A DNA stretch of 64,000 nucleotides, taken from Sphingobium sp. SYK-6. GTDB taxonomy: Bacteria > Pseudomonadota > Alphaproteobacteria > Sphingomonadales > Sphingomonadaceae. Both the position numbers and the translations under genes were made by a program. Under the pieces are notes generated by a model. The model was not told the origin of the DNA, ran no database searches, and saw only the letters and a list, made by a program, of their open reading frames with translations. Positions 45,396 through 54,182 of the stretch are shown piece by piece (positions within the stretch are counted from its first letter, which is position 1; each line of letters opens with the position of its first letter). Where the stretch lies: NCBI RefSeq assembly GCF_000283515.1, contig NC_015976.1, positions 2,264,501 to 2,328,500 of the forward strand. The letters are read 5' to 3'.

Positions 45396-47066
45396 CTACT
45401 CCCGGAACATCAGCATGCGGATCTGCTTGAAGGGCAGGTCCCCATAAGTGAGCAATGTGTCGTGGAAGTGCTTCATCGAATAATGCTCGCCCATGCGGCG
45501 CTTATACTCCTCGCGCAGCTTCACGATTTCCAGCTCCCCGATGATCTCGCGCCCGGGGGACGCGGGGGTCTGGGAATCCCGCTGCACCTCGATGAAGGCA
45601 TTGGTCGGCTCCATGCCGATCTTCTCGACATAAGCAGCCACGGCCTGATCAAACGTCATTTCACCCCGGGCCATGCGCAACTTGGTGAGAATGCGCTGGA
45701 CACGCCACATGCGCATCTGCCGCCGCGCCATCCGCGTCTTGAGCTCCTCCATATAGGGCAGCGTCTTGTAGTACCCTTCTTCCTCCATCAGTCGCTCGAG
45801 ATAGAAGGACCAGGACTGGCTGAAATAGGCGCTCCGATAAGCGCGCCGCATCGGCCGGGTGACATGCTGGTTGCGCGAGGCGATCTGCACATTGTGGCCC
45901 AGCCATTCGTGATAGGAGATCACGTGCGTCCAGTAGGGATTATAGCTCTTGATGCGGCTCGCCCGTTCCTCTGGCGTGAGGATGTCTTCGAGCGGGGTCA
46001 GCACATAATATCCTGATTGCCGGCCCGCCACCGTCGGCCCGCCGGTGGCGCCGCCGAAGGATAGGATCCGCCTGCCCATCGGCGGGGTCAGCCGCGCGCC
46101 ATAGTCGATATAGTCGGGGATCGTGACGATGTGTGCGCCGGGGCCGCGCAGCCAGTCGCTCATCATGTCCACATAGCGCTGCGCCATCGGCACCACATGA
46201 TCCCATGGCGGCGCCTCGTTCTTCATCGCTTCCCACGTCGTGCGCAGGTCGCCGCTCGGATGGATCTGGCGCGCCAGGTCGCGCATTTCCGTGAGGAGGA
46301 CCCGCTCCTCCCCTTCGGCGATCCTCAGCATCTCCTCGACGCTGTAGTCGTCCAGCTGTTCCTGCACGAACTGGTAGAACTCGATCTCCTCGGGCTTCCA
46401 CGCCGGCGCGCGCGTCGAGCGGGGCAGCAGGTCCGTCTTCAGCCAGCGGGTAAAATCGTCGACCGCGGCAAGCGCCGGGCCGGCGGCCGCGATGAGGTCA
46501 CGCTTCACTGCCGGGTCGTCGGTCGACACCGTGGGAACATAGTCCTTCAACAGGAGCCGTGCATAATAGGCCTGATAGATCCCGTTTTCCGTCCATGTCC
46601 GGGCGGGATTCTTCAGATTCTGCTTTGCGCGGGCCAGCACCGCCGGCAGCGCCCGCAATTCGCTTGCCGCTTCCTTGACCGCGCCGTCGGACAGCGCCCC
46701 GGGGCGAATGAACAACCGGTTCGTCTTCTCCAGCGCGAAGACGAAGGCGGGAGTCACTTCATGAAGGCGCAGCGTCTCCATCTCGAAGAGGCGCGTGCGT
46801 ACATGCGCAATGAGCAGGTCATGATCGACCTGATCGTCCAGCCCCAGCCGGTCCCGATCGATCTGCCGGGCCTTGGCCAGCACGCCGCGATAGGCCTCGG
46901 CGGCAGCGGCAAAGGCCGGCGTCCCCGGTTCCCCTTCCCTGACCGCCAGTGCCTCGGTGATCACGGCCTCCAGCGGCTGCGCGGACGAGGATGGCTGGGC
47001 AGCGAGGCGCGACGAGGGGAAGATCGCCATGCAGACGATGGCGAGGCAAGGAAGCAATCGGAACAT
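45396..47066 (-). CDS. Secreted DUF885-family metallopeptidase-like protein
   Basis: About 556 residues. The start at 47066 has GGAGGG upstream and a signal peptide (LLPCLAIVCMAIFPSSRLAA). The DUF885 zinc motif usually HExxPGH is here HEWLGHNVQ, with the Pro replaced by Leu, followed by SQSWSFYLERLMEEEGYY, which supplies the third ligand region. Family members are putative dipeptidases or carboxypeptidases acting in the periplasm. It precedes the MOSC gene by eight bases. Confidence 0.88.
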   Translation of the reverse strand: MFRLLPCLAIVCMAIFPSSRLAAQPSSSAQPLEAVITEALAVREGEPGTPAFAAAAEAYRGVLAKARQIDRDRLGLDDQVDHDLLIAHVRTRLFEMETLRLHEVTPAFVFALEKTNRLFIRPGALSDGAVKEAASELRALPAVLARAKQNLKNPARTWTENGIYQAYYARLLLKDYVPTVSTDDPAVKRDLIAAAGPALAAVDDFTRWLKTDLLPRSTRAPAWKPEEIEFYQFVQEQLDDYSVEEMLRIAEGEERVLLTEMRDLARQIHPSGDLRTTWEAMKNEAPPWDHVVPMAQRYVDMMSDWLRGPGAHIVTIPDYIDYGARLTPPMGRRILSFGGATGGPTVAGRQSGYYVLTPLEDILTPEERASRIKSYNPYWTHVISYHEWLGHNVQIASRNQHVTRPMRRAYRSAYFSQSWSFYLERLMEEEGYYKTLPYMEELKTRMARRQMRMWRVQRILTKLRMARGEMTFDQAVAAYVEKIGMEPTNAFIEVQRDSQTPASPGREIIGELEIVKLREEYKRRMGEHYSMKHFHDTLLTYGDLPFKQIRMLMFRE

Positions 47067-47170
47067 CTGAACCCTCCCGGCGCGCCGCAACGTGCGAAAA
47101 TCGCCGGACGCGAGGCTATCGCCGCGCCGCAAGCCGGTCAACGCCATGTCCCGGCATTGCATCATGCCGC

Positions 47171-47893
47171 TCACGCCTGACACCCATTCGCCGGCGCCAC
47201 CGGGCCCTCAGACCGTTTGCGAAACATGGTGATGACCATCTCCCGCGCAACCTGAAGCCCGCAGCGCCGGTAGGTCGCGATGGCCGCTACGTTGTCTGCA
47301 TAGCAATGGAGGAACGGTCGCAGGCCCTGCGCGGCGAGGCTGGCCATCGCCTTGCGCGACATGAGCATGCCGAGCCCCCGCCCCTGCGCCTCGGGATGGA
47401 CGCACACAGCGCTGACCTCGCCATATCCGGGCAGGCGCATCCGCTCGCCGGCCATGGCGATGAGCCGTCCGCCCTCCTCCCGCACGCCCCAGAATCGTCC
47501 AAGCACATGGGTCCGCGCGGCGAATGGCCCGGGTTGGGTCAGTTCGGCAAGCGCGCGCATCTCGGCCGCATCCGCCTCGCCAAGCGCGATGATCCTGGGA
47601 TCATCGACCGGCGCGGGCGGATCGAGGGCCACCATCTGCACGGCAGCGGACATGCGCTCCAGCACCGTACCCGGCGGATGGGGCACGCTATCGCGTTCGA
47701 TCATGGCAAGCAGTTCGCCGGGCGCGGCCAGCGCTGCGACGGCGGCAAGACCGGCTTCATCGAATGCGCGCATGGCCGCGAGTGGCCCGATATCGGGCAG
47801 GAAACGGACGGCATGATCGTTGCGCCGGGCATGATGTGCCTGAAGACCCGTGAGCGCATTCCAGACCGGCCGGTCGAGGGGCGAGTCAGCCAT
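47171..47893 (-). CDS. GNAT-family N-acetyltransferase
   Basis: About 240 residues starting MADSPLDRPVWNALTGLQ. The acetyl-CoA binding loop is clear: AVCVHPEAQGRGLGMLMSRK, and CYADNVAAIATYRRCG forms the last strand-helix. The N-terminal 120 residues form a second, degenerate half, as in FR47-like acetyltransferases. The start overlaps the MarR gene by eight bases, so the regulator and enzyme form an operon and the regulator may sense the acetylated compound. Confidence 0.88.
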   Translation of the reverse strand: MADSPLDRPVWNALTGLQAHHARRNDHAVRFLPDIGPLAAMRAFDEAGLAAVAALAAPGELLAMIERDSVPHPPGTVLERMSAAVQMVALDPPAPVDDPRIIALGEADAAEMRALAELTQPGPFAARTHVLGRFWGVREEGGRLIAMAGERMRLPGYGEVSAVCVHPEAQGRGLGMLMSRKAMASLAAQGLRPFLHCYADNVAAIATYRRCGLQVAREMVITMFRKRSEGPVAPANGCQA

Positions 47894-48416
47894 GCCTCGT
47901 CTCCCCGCCAGCGCCTGCCGCGGCGATCCGTGTGTCGAGTGACCGCACTGCCAAGGCCTCCTCCATTCGCGCAATCTGGTTGAGGAAATCGGGGCCTGCT
48001 GCGTCGCACAGCGCCGAAACCGCATCCCGGACGGCAGGAAACAGGCTGGCGGACAGATCCGCCATCAGCGCATCCCCGGCCGGGCTGATCGCGACGCGCC
48101 GCTGCCGCTTGTCGCGCCGGACGCCGGTAACGATGACGAGCCCATCCTTCTGCAGGGCGGCCACGATCCGGCTGACTCCTGGCTGGCTGATCCCCAGCCG
48201 CGCGCTCAGCGCCCCGACGGGAAGCGGCCCTTCCTCCCGCAACGCCCAGAGCAAAGGCAATTGCCCCGGTTGCACGGCGAGCCCCCGGGACACCAGTTGC
48301 GATGCCACACCGCTCTGCAGGCGCTCGCCCAGCCGCTTGAGGCGGCTGCCAAGGCACAGATGCCCAAGCTGGGCGATCAGGTCGCCCGAATTATCCCCAA
48401 TCTCGATACTTTCCAT
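47886..48416 (-). CDS. MarR-family transcriptional regulator
   Basis: 176 residues. Winged helix: PLLWALREEGPLPVGALSAR, LGISQPGVSRIVAALQKDGL and wing GVRRDKRQRRVAISPAG. MarR proteins are dimeric repressors released by small ligands. It is the first gene of a two-gene operon with the acetyltransferase and is divergent from rplK. Confidence 0.93.
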   Translation of the reverse strand: MESIEIGDNSGDLIAQLGHLCLGSRLKRLGERLQSGVASQLVSRGLAVQPGQLPLLWALREEGPLPVGALSARLGISQPGVSRIVAALQKDGLVIVTGVRRDKRQRRVAISPAGDALMADLSASLFPAVRDAVSALCDAAGPDFLNQIARMEEALAVRSLDTRIAAAGAGGETRHG

Positions 48417-48420
48417 ATGC

Positions 48421-48438
48421 CGCTATATATCGCGCTAT
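48421..48438 (-). promoter_or_regulatory. Candidate MarR operator
   Basis: Four bases before the marR start, CGCTATATATCG (48421-48432) is palindromic except for one pair, and CGCTAT is repeated 12 bases on (48433-48438). The position over the start region fits autoregulation. This is based on symmetry alone. Confidence 0.35.
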
Positions 48439-48559
48439 TCTTTCAAGGGAAGCCCGCCATTGGGAAGTGCTGGTGAAGGCACCATGGGCGGCTTCCGGCT
48501 GCTGGAGCGGCCCGACACTCGTGCGTGAAGCCGGGGGCAATCAGCGCTCACAATGGACC

Positions 48560-48588
48560 TTTCCTTTCTCGCACCGGGGCGCTATAGG
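48560..48588 (+). promoter_or_regulatory. Possible promoter of rplK-rplA
   Basis: TTTCCT, a 17-base spacer and TATAGG lie about 130 bases before rplK, in the style of alphaproteobacterial -10 elements (GCTATAGG). The -35 match is poor. The leader from about 48595 to 48716 could hold an L1-binding site, which I did not resolve. Confidence 0.35.
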
Positions 48589-48716
48589 CGCGCGCTTCCT
48601 GTCCTTGGTGACAGGGAGCATGCGGGAGGAATGGCCTTGGGCCATCCGCTTGACCGCTAAGCTTGAACCGGATGTCTGCCTCGCTCGCGCGGCGCATCCT
48701 CTACAGAGTGAGACAC

Positions 48717-49148
48717 ATGGCCAAGAAAATCACGGGCTATATCAAGCTCCAGGTGCCCGCTGGAGCCGCCAACCCCTCGCCGCCGATCGGCCCTGCACTG
48801 GGTCAGCGCGGCGTCAACATCATGGAATTCTGCAAGGCGTTCAACGCCGCGACGGAGAAGGAGCAGAAGGGCACGCCCCTGCCGACCATCATCACCGTCT
48901 ATGCGGATCGCAGCTTCTCCTTCGTCACCAAGAAGCCGCCGGCAACCTATCTCATCAAGCAGGCCGTGAACCTGAAGTCCGGCTCCAAGGAGCCCGGCAA
49001 GGTCTCCGCCGGCAAGATCACGCGCACTCAGCTCGCCGAGATCGCCGAGGCCAAGATGGCCGACCTCAATGCGAATGACATCGAGGCAGCGACAAAGATC
49101 ATCGAAGGCAGCGCCCGCGCGATGGGCCTGACCGTGGTGGAGGGCTAA
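48717..49148 (+). CDS. rplK: 50S ribosomal protein L11
   Basis: 143 residues, the usual length. It forms the stalk base and binds the GTPase-centre rRNA. Seen: [36 protein letters not shown] and the C-terminal RNA-binding domain. The start MAKKITG is chosen over an upstream in-frame ATG at 48663. secE and nusG, its usual upstream neighbours, are replaced by a divergent marR gene. Confidence 0.97.
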   Translation: MAKKITGYIKLQVPAGAANPSPPIGPALGQRGVNIMEFCKAFNAATEKEQKGTPLPTIITVYADRSFSFVTKKPPATYLIKQAVNLKSGSKEPGKVSAGKITRTQLAEIAEAKMADLNANDIEAATKIIEGSARAMGLTVVEG

Positions 49149-49152
49149 GCAC

Positions 49153-49851
49153 ATGGCGAAGATCAGCAAGAAGGCAAAGGCTCTGGCAGCGGCCGTGAAC
49201 AGCGAGAAGCTGCACGGCGTCGATGAAGCGATCGCGCTCATCAAGACCCACGCCACCGCCAAGTTCGACGAGACGGTCGAGGTCGCGATGAACCTCGGCG
49301 TCGATCCGCGTCACGCCGACCAGATGGTCCGCGGCGTCGTCACGCTCCCGGCCGGCACCGGCAAGGAAGTCCGCGTCGCGGTGTTCGCTCGCGCCGACAA
49401 GGCGGAGCAGGCCAAGGCTGCCGGCGCAGAGATCGTTGGCGCCGAGGATCTGCTCGAGCACATCCAGGGTGGCAATTTCGACTTCGACCGCGTGATCGCG
49501 ACGCCCGACATGATGGGTCTCGTCGGCCGCCTCGGCAAGGTGCTGGGTCCCAAGGGCCTGATGCCGAACCCGAAGCTCGGCACCGTCACGCCGAACGTCG
49601 CCGAAGCCGTCAAGGCGGCCAAGGGCGGCCAGATCGAGTTCCGCGTCGAGAAGGCCGGCATCATCCATGCCGGTCTCGGCAAGGCCAGCTTCTCGAACGA
49701 GGACCTGCGCAAGAACTTCGACGCATTCGTCGATGCGATCGTGAAGGCGAAGCCCTCGGGCTCGAAGGGCAAATATGTCCGCAAGATCGCGCTCTCGTCC
49801 TCGATGGGCCCGGGCGTGAAGGTGGACGTGGCGGAAGTCGCCAGCGCCTGA
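49153..49851 (+). CDS. rplA: 50S ribosomal protein L1
   Basis: 232 residues. It binds 23S rRNA at the E-site stalk and in many bacteria represses its own operon by binding the rplK leader. Seen: [51 protein letters not shown] and [20 protein letters not shown]. It begins four bases after rplK ends. A terminator follows at once, separating it from rplJ. Confidence 0.97.
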   Translation: MAKISKKAKALAAAVNSEKLHGVDEAIALIKTHATAKFDETVEVAMNLGVDPRHADQMVRGVVTLPAGTGKEVRVAVFARADKAEQAKAAGAEIVGAEDLLEHIQGGNFDFDRVIATPDMMGLVGRLGKVLGPKGLMPNPKLGTVTPNVAEAVKAAKGGQIEFRVEKAGIIHAGLGKASFSNEDLRKNFDAFVDAIVKAKPSGSKGKYVRKIALSSSMGPGVKVDVAEVASA

Positions 49852-49892
49852 TCTGCCGGAACCGGCGCTTCCGGGTGCCGGACCAAATCACG

Positions 49893-49932
49893 AAGTCCCC
49901 GTCGCGACCCGATCGCGGCGGGGATTTCTTTT
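49893..49932 (+). terminator. Rho-independent terminator after rplA
   Basis: TCCCCGTCGCGA pairs with TCGCGGCGGGGA (12 bp with one G-U) around a 5-base loop, followed by TTTCTTTT. It ends the rplKA unit, so rplJL needs its own promoter. Confidence 0.9.
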
Positions 49933-50025
49933 GCCAAGGCCAATCAGCGCCTTCTAGGCCTGTTCGCACCCAGCATCCCTTTTCTTCACGCGCACTGACG
50001 GCTTGCAATCTCTCCTCTCTGATAT

Positions 50026-50280
50026 GCATCCCGTCTTCCTTGCTTTTCCCCTGTCCTACACCCCCTCCGCCATGGCAGCCCTGCCGGACACCTCTTCCCG
50101 TCGAAGGAGACAAGGCCATGCGCGCATCTTTCCTGTTGAATGACTTTCGCCAGCCGGTCAGGCCGCACGGCCTTGCTGGGACCGCCCTTGGCATGCGGCG
50201 CATCGCCCCTTCCGCAACGGTCAGGGAAGCGGAAGATGACACTGACGGGTCGTCATCTTTGTAAACTTCCAGAGCGCAGC
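50026..50280 (+). repeat. Dispersed repeat, copy B (about 255 bp)
   Basis: Matches copy A (1941-2207, opposite strand) at both ends and in blocks within. The hairpin AAGATGAC/GTCATCTT (50233-50259, 11-base loop) matches copy A's AAGTTGAC/GTCAACTT with one compensated base pair, followed in both by TTGTAAACTTCCAGAGCGC. The middle 100 bases are diverged. It lies between the rplA terminator and the aspartic protease gene. No transposase, target duplication or terminal inverted repeat is seen. Confidence 0.8.
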
Positions 50281-50408
50281 ACCGGGCTGCCCCCCCCCCG
50301 CCCCGAGGTCCTGGAAACGCGAGGGGCGTTTCGGCCGAAAATCAGTAAACGGCGCATTAACCGGATCGCAAAACCACATGTTGGGCAAGGACGCCGCATC
50401 CTCCCGCC

Positions 50409-50945
50409 ATGGCAAGAATTCACCTCGAACTCGGCAGCATCCTCGCTTTGGCAGGCTTCACTATGCTGGCCCTGACTGCCCCGTCCGCCGGGAACGGGGT
50501 GCGGGCGGCGGGTCCGGTCGCGAATATCGCGGTGACGCCGGCTGCCGAAGAGGCCGGGCGCGCGGAAATCGCGCCTGCCCTGCCCAGCCAGACCATCCGC
50601 CGTCACAAGGATGGCCTCTTCTATGTCGAGGGAAAAGCCAACGGCCATTCGATCCGTTTCGTGGTCGATACGGGCGCCACGGTGGTGGTGCTCAACCGCT
50701 CGGACGCAGCGAAGCTGGGCATCCCTTATGAAAGCCTCACGAGCCGGAGCAGCATGCGCACCGTCGGCGGCGCCTCGGACATGCGCTGGGCGCGCATCGA
50801 TCAGATCGACATGGCTGGCAAGCGCATCGAGAAGATCAATGCGGCCGTCGTGGAAGGGGGCCTCCCCGTCTCGCTGATGGGCCAGAATGCGCTCGAGAAG
50901 CTCGGCACGGTCACCCTGCGCGGCGACACCATGACCATTCACTGA
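50409..50945 (+). CDS. Retropepsin-like aspartic protease, membrane-anchored (TIGR02281 type)
   Basis: 178 residues. An N-terminal hydrophobic helix (LGSILALAGFTMLALTAP) anchors or exports it, followed by a single retropepsin-like lobe: FYVEGKANGHSIRFVVDTGA with the active DTGA, and VSLMGQNALEKLGTV. Such proteins act as dimers in the envelope. It lies in the gap between rplA and rplJ, an unusual place for a protease, and is probably transcribed from a promoter within or after the upstream repeat. Confidence 0.88.
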   Translation: MARIHLELGSILALAGFTMLALTAPSAGNGVRAAGPVANIAVTPAAEEAGRAEIAPALPSQTIRRHKDGLFYVEGKANGHSIRFVVDTGATVVVLNRSDAAKLGIPYESLTSRSSMRTVGGASDMRWARIDQIDMAGKRIEKINAAVVEGGLPVSLMGQNALEKLGTVTLRGDTMTIH

Positions 50946-51194
50946 ATGGATTATGGATTGGCGCGGTCGTTCACGGCCCGCGCCATGCCGGTGTTCAGTC
51001 CGGCCGCTGCCCGGGACCTCATGTCAAAGATGTTGCATTTCGGCGCCGTTCCGCTTATCGGCGCGACGCTTGCCGGGATTCGTCCCGGCATACCGTCCGA
51101 GACAGCTGGCGATGGCAAGGGCCATCTTAATATCCAGCCGAGACGGGGAAAAGTTCTCGCCGGAGCGCGGCCTGCATGCGTGCAGCTGCCTTCC

Positions 51195-51341
51195 GGGTCT
51201 GCCCGCCCTCCTGGCGCGGGTCCAGTCAACCCTTCCCCTCGGACAAACATGCCGCGCGCGGCCGGTGAACGGTCGCGTCTGGCTTAGTGCAACGCGGCCG
51301 CGCGGCGGGGTTCGTCCCCGCGGCAGGCCGCAGAGGAGAAT
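51195..51341 (+). promoter_or_regulatory. Probable rplJL leader with structured RNA
   Basis: The 400 bases from 50946 to rplJ hold no gene. Just before the GAGGAG site, GCGGCC (51294-51299) pairs with GGCCGC (51326-51331) around an inner stem GCGGGG/CCCCGC (51305-51321). In many bacteria L10-L12 binds its own leader to repress translation, and this structure is well placed for that. No canonical kink-turn was identified. Confidence 0.45.
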
Positions 51342-51344
51342 GGC

Positions 51345-51860
51345 ATGGATCGCAATGAAAAGACCGAGGTCGTTTCCGCGCTTCACGCATCTCTGAAGGA
51401 GATGGGCGTGGTCGTCGTGACCCGCAATCTGGGCATGAGCGTCGCTCAGTCCACCCAGCTCCGCCAGAAGATGCGCGAGGTCGGCGCGACCTACAAGGTG
51501 ACGAAGAACCGGCTTGCCAAGATCGCCATCCAGGACACCGATTATGCCGCGCTCAGCGACATGCTCGTCGGTCCGGTCGGTCTGGCGACGTCTTCCGATC
51601 CGGTCGCGGCCGCGAAGGCTGCGATCGATTTCGCGAAGACGAACGACAAGCTGGAGATCGTCGGCGGCGCCATGGGAACCACTTTGCTGAACGCCGAAGG
51701 CGTGAAGGCACTGGCTTCCATGCCCTCGCTCGATCAGATGCGTGCGACGCTCATCGGCCTCATCCAGGCGCCGGCGACGAAGCTCGCTGTCGTCACCAAG
51801 GAGCCGGCCGCGCAGCTTGCGCGCGTGTTCAACGCATACGCCACCAAGGATGCTGCCTGA
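51345..51860 (+). CDS. rplJ: 50S ribosomal protein L10
   Basis: 171 residues. It anchors L7/L12 dimers on the ribosome. Seen: MDRNEKTEVVSALHASLKEM, RQKMREVGATYKVTKNRLAK and the C-terminal helix that binds L12 (LARVFNAYATKDA). GAGGAG lies upstream. It is followed by rplL after about 80 bases. Confidence 0.97.
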   Translation: MDRNEKTEVVSALHASLKEMGVVVVTRNLGMSVAQSTQLRQKMREVGATYKVTKNRLAKIAIQDTDYAALSDMLVGPVGLATSSDPVAAAKAAIDFAKTNDKLEIVGGAMGTTLLNAEGVKALASMPSLDQMRATLIGLIQAPATKLAVVTKEPAAQLARVFNAYATKDAA

Positions 51861-51938
51861 TCTTCCGGGCATCCCGCGTGAAATTGCAATCAACTGACTT
51901 AGGGCCCAATGCCCGCCTAGAAAATGGAGTGAATTAAA

Positions 51939-52322
51939 ATGGCTGATATCAACGCTCTCGTCGACCAGCTGTCGGCCCTGACCGTTCTCGAGGCTGCCGA
52001 GCTTTCGAAGGCTCTCGAAGAGAAGTGGGGCGTCTCCGCTGCTGCTGCCGTGGCCGTCGCGGCACCGGCTGGTGGCGCCGCTGGTGGCGATGCTCCGGCT
52101 GCCGAAGAGAAGACCGAGTTCGACGTGATCCTCGTCAACGACGGTGGCAAGAAGATCAACGTCATCAAGGAAGTCCGCGCCATCACGCAGCTCGGCCTGA
52201 CCGAAGCCAAGGCGCTGGTCGAGTCCGCTCCGAAGGCTGTCAAGGAAGGCATCGCCAAGGCGGAAGCCGAGGAAATCAAGAAGAAGCTCGAGGAAGCCGG
52301 CGCGACCGTCGAGATCAAGTAA
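51939..52322 (+). CDS. rplL: 50S ribosomal protein L7/L12
   Basis: 127 residues. The N-terminal dimerisation helices ([20 protein letters not shown]), an Ala/Gly hinge and the C-terminal factor-binding domain ([39 protein letters not shown]) are all present. A terminator follows. rpoB, usually next, is not here. Confidence 0.98.
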   Translation: MADINALVDQLSALTVLEAAELSKALEEKWGVSAAAAVAVAAPAGGAAGGDAPAAEEKTEFDVILVNDGGKKINVIKEVRAITQLGLTEAKALVESAPKAVKEGIAKAEAEEIKKKLEEAGATVEIK

Positions 52323-52365
52323 TTTCAAAGGGGGGCGGCTTCAGGGTCACCCACCGAAAGACTTG

Positions 52366-52399
52366 GGGCGCATCCTCGCGGGTGCGCCCTTTCTCTTTG
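52366..52399 (+). terminator. Rho-independent terminator after rplL
   Basis: GGGCGCATCC pairs with GGGTGCGCCC (one T-G pair) around a TCGC loop and is followed by TTTCTCTTT. Confidence 0.88.
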
Positions 52400-52440
52400 C
52401 CAGCACCGGCAATAGTCGTGGGCGATGGTCGTGGCAGACC

Positions 52441-53178
52441 TCAGGCGGAGGTGCGTTGCGCTTGTTCCGCCCGCTTCATCGCTTCGACTGCCTCCATCAA
52501 GGTGGCGACGCCTGGCCGCGGCACCGCGGCGGCAGCCTCCTGAACCGGCTCGCGATAGGCATCCTCATCGCGGTGATGAGCCTCGACCGGCACCTCATCG
52601 GCGACAACCACTGGATCATCCGCGCGACTGCGCTCGCCCAGACGCCAGAACAACAGGCCGGCCGCAAGCGCCATTGCCGCCACCAGACCGATCTGACGCC
52701 AGAAGGTCCGCAGATACTCGCTGATGATTGCTGCCCAATCCGAGGCAGAGTCGAAGCCATCCATCATGCGGCCTGTTTGCTCGGGCTGAACAGCCCGGGG
52801 CGGCGTAACGGCCGAGAGGGCACTGATCCGATCCAGCGGATCGGGGCTTCCGGCGGCATGAGGCGTTGGTTCGGGGCCTCGCTCTCCAACGGTCGCGAAC
52901 CCCGACCTCCCGTCCTCTCTAGGCCTGCTTGCGCCGGGAAAATCGAGGAGAGACAGCCGCTCCGCCCGCGGCTCGCTCGCCAGAAGTCGGGGCGCCCGAA
53001 TCTCCAGTCCTGACGAGCCGCGCGCTCGGAGCACCATGTCCGAGGACGGAACGGCACTCGAAGGCATGAACTCGGCTGGCATGGCGTCGGTCGCATTTTC
53101 GACTTGTCCCAAGGCTGGAAACGTAGCGAGTATGCAGAACAGCGGCGCGAAGCGCAAAATCGGAATATATGCTCTCAT
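52441..53178 (-). CDS. Hypothetical protein with signal peptide and one membrane helix
   Basis: About 245 residues starting MRAYIPILRFAPLFCILATF (signal peptide). A long, poorly structured Pro/Ser/Arg-rich region follows, then a single membrane helix (IGLVAAMALAAGLLFWRLG) and a short acidic cytoplasmic tail ending in a helix (LMEAVEAMKRAEQA). No known domain recognised. It lies between rplL and apt, convergent with rplL. Confidence 0.65.
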   Translation of the reverse strand: MRAYIPILRFAPLFCILATFPALGQVENATDAMPAEFMPSSAVPSSDMVLRARGSSGLEIRAPRLLASEPRAERLSLLDFPGASRPREDGRSGFATVGERGPEPTPHAAGSPDPLDRISALSAVTPPRAVQPEQTGRMMDGFDSASDWAAIISEYLRTFWRQIGLVAAMALAAGLLFWRLGERSRADDPVVVADEVPVEAHHRDEDAYREPVQEAAAAVPRPGVATLMEAVEAMKRAEQAQRTSA

Positions 53179-53316
53179 TATCCTGGCCGACCCGTTGTGA
53201 GCCAGCGATAAACGCAATAACCAGCGGATGTAAAGTTAGCGCCCTTCCCCATCGCTGGCGATCATGGCCATCGGCCGGCATAGACGCCAAGCCACCTTCA
53301 CCTGACGGAGCCGACG

Positions 53317-53889
53317 ATGAGCGATGCCTTGAGATTGGGCGAGGGTCTTCCCCCTCGCAACGATGACCTGAAAGCCCTGATCAGGACGATCCCTGATTAT
53401 CCCATCGCCGGCATCATGTTCCGCGACGTCTCGACGTTGCTGCTGGATGGTCATGCCTTCCGCGAAACCATCGATCGGCTGGCCTCAGCCCTGGATCCTG
53501 CGGACATCGACCTGATTGCCGGGATCGAAGCGCGCGGCTTCATCGTGGCGGCCGGTCTCTCCTACGCGTTGGGCAAGGGCAAGCTGATGCTCCGCAAGCA
53601 AGGCAAGTTGCCCGGCCCGGCCGTAGGGATCGACTACGCCCTCGAATATGGATCCGACCGGATCGAGATGCATCTGGGCGCCGTGAAGCCGGGCCAGCGG
53701 ATCATCCTTGTGGATGACCTCCTCGCCACCGGCGGTACCGCGCTCGCTGCCGTCGCGCTGCTGCGCGGCCAGGGCGCCATTGTCGAGCAGGCCCTTTTCA
53801 TTGTCGACCTTCCCGAACTCGGCGGCGGCCAACGTCTCCGCGCTGAGGGCGTGACACCTGTCTCGCTCGTGACGTTCGAAGGGCATTGA
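53317..53889 (+). CDS. apt: Adenine phosphoribosyltransferase
   Basis: 190 residues. It salvages adenine to AMP with PRPP. Seen: IPDYPIAGIMFRDVSTLLLD, GIEARGFIVAAGLSYALGKG, and the PRPP-binding IILVDDLLATGGTALAAVAL. It is followed after four bases by the remains of a methylthioadenosine nucleosidase gene; that pairing makes sense, since the nucleosidase releases adenine that Apt recycles. Confidence 0.97.
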   Translation: MSDALRLGEGLPPRNDDLKALIRTIPDYPIAGIMFRDVSTLLLDGHAFRETIDRLASALDPADIDLIAGIEARGFIVAAGLSYALGKGKLMLRKQGKLPGPAVGIDYALEYGSDRIEMHLGAVKPGQRIILVDDLLATGGTALAAVALLRGQGAIVEQALFIVDLPELGGGQRLRAEGVTPVSLVTFEGH

Positions 53890-53893
53890 TTCG

Positions 53894-54071
53894 ATGCGCA
53901 TCATTCTGCTCGCCGCGCTGCCCGAAGAAGCCGATGCCGTTCTGCCGGGCACTGGCACAGCCTTGTCGGACGCCTGGCCGGCCGTCCGCAGGATCAGCGC
54001 TCATGGTCACGACATCGTTCTGGCAACGACGGGAATCGGCAAGGTCAATATCGTGTCTGCCGGTGCAGTGC
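53894..54071 (+). pseudogene. mtnN: Truncated 5'-methylthioadenosine/SAH nucleosidase
   Basis: The first 59 codons read MRIILLAALPEEADAVLPGT and TTGIGKVNIVSAG, matching the N-terminus of the phosphorylase-fold MTA/SAH nucleosidase, then homology stops at about 54071. The remaining 170 or so residues, including the catalytic Asp region, are missing. The frame runs on into IS sequence and ends at 54199. The break marks the left edge of the IS-rich island. The nucleosidase must be supplied elsewhere or the strain lacks it. Confidence 0.8.
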
Positions 54072-54182
54072 AAAGCACCGATGGATCGGGCCGGCGGCAT
54101 GGATGTGTGGGACGTTCGGTGTTTCGATATGAAGGTGACCCTCATATCGAGTTCCTCGCGAAGTATGCGAGGGCTTCCTTTA
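54072..54182 (-). mobile_element. IS3-family remnant, orfA end and orfB start
   Basis: On the minus strand the bases next to the IS630 element read K-E-A-L-A-Y-F-A-R-N-S-I, the usual end of an IS3 OrfA, followed in another frame by MRVTFISKHR, the usual start of OrfB. Homology fades before the mtnN junction. It continues the fragment on the far side of IS630 (55229-55322). Confidence 0.65.
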
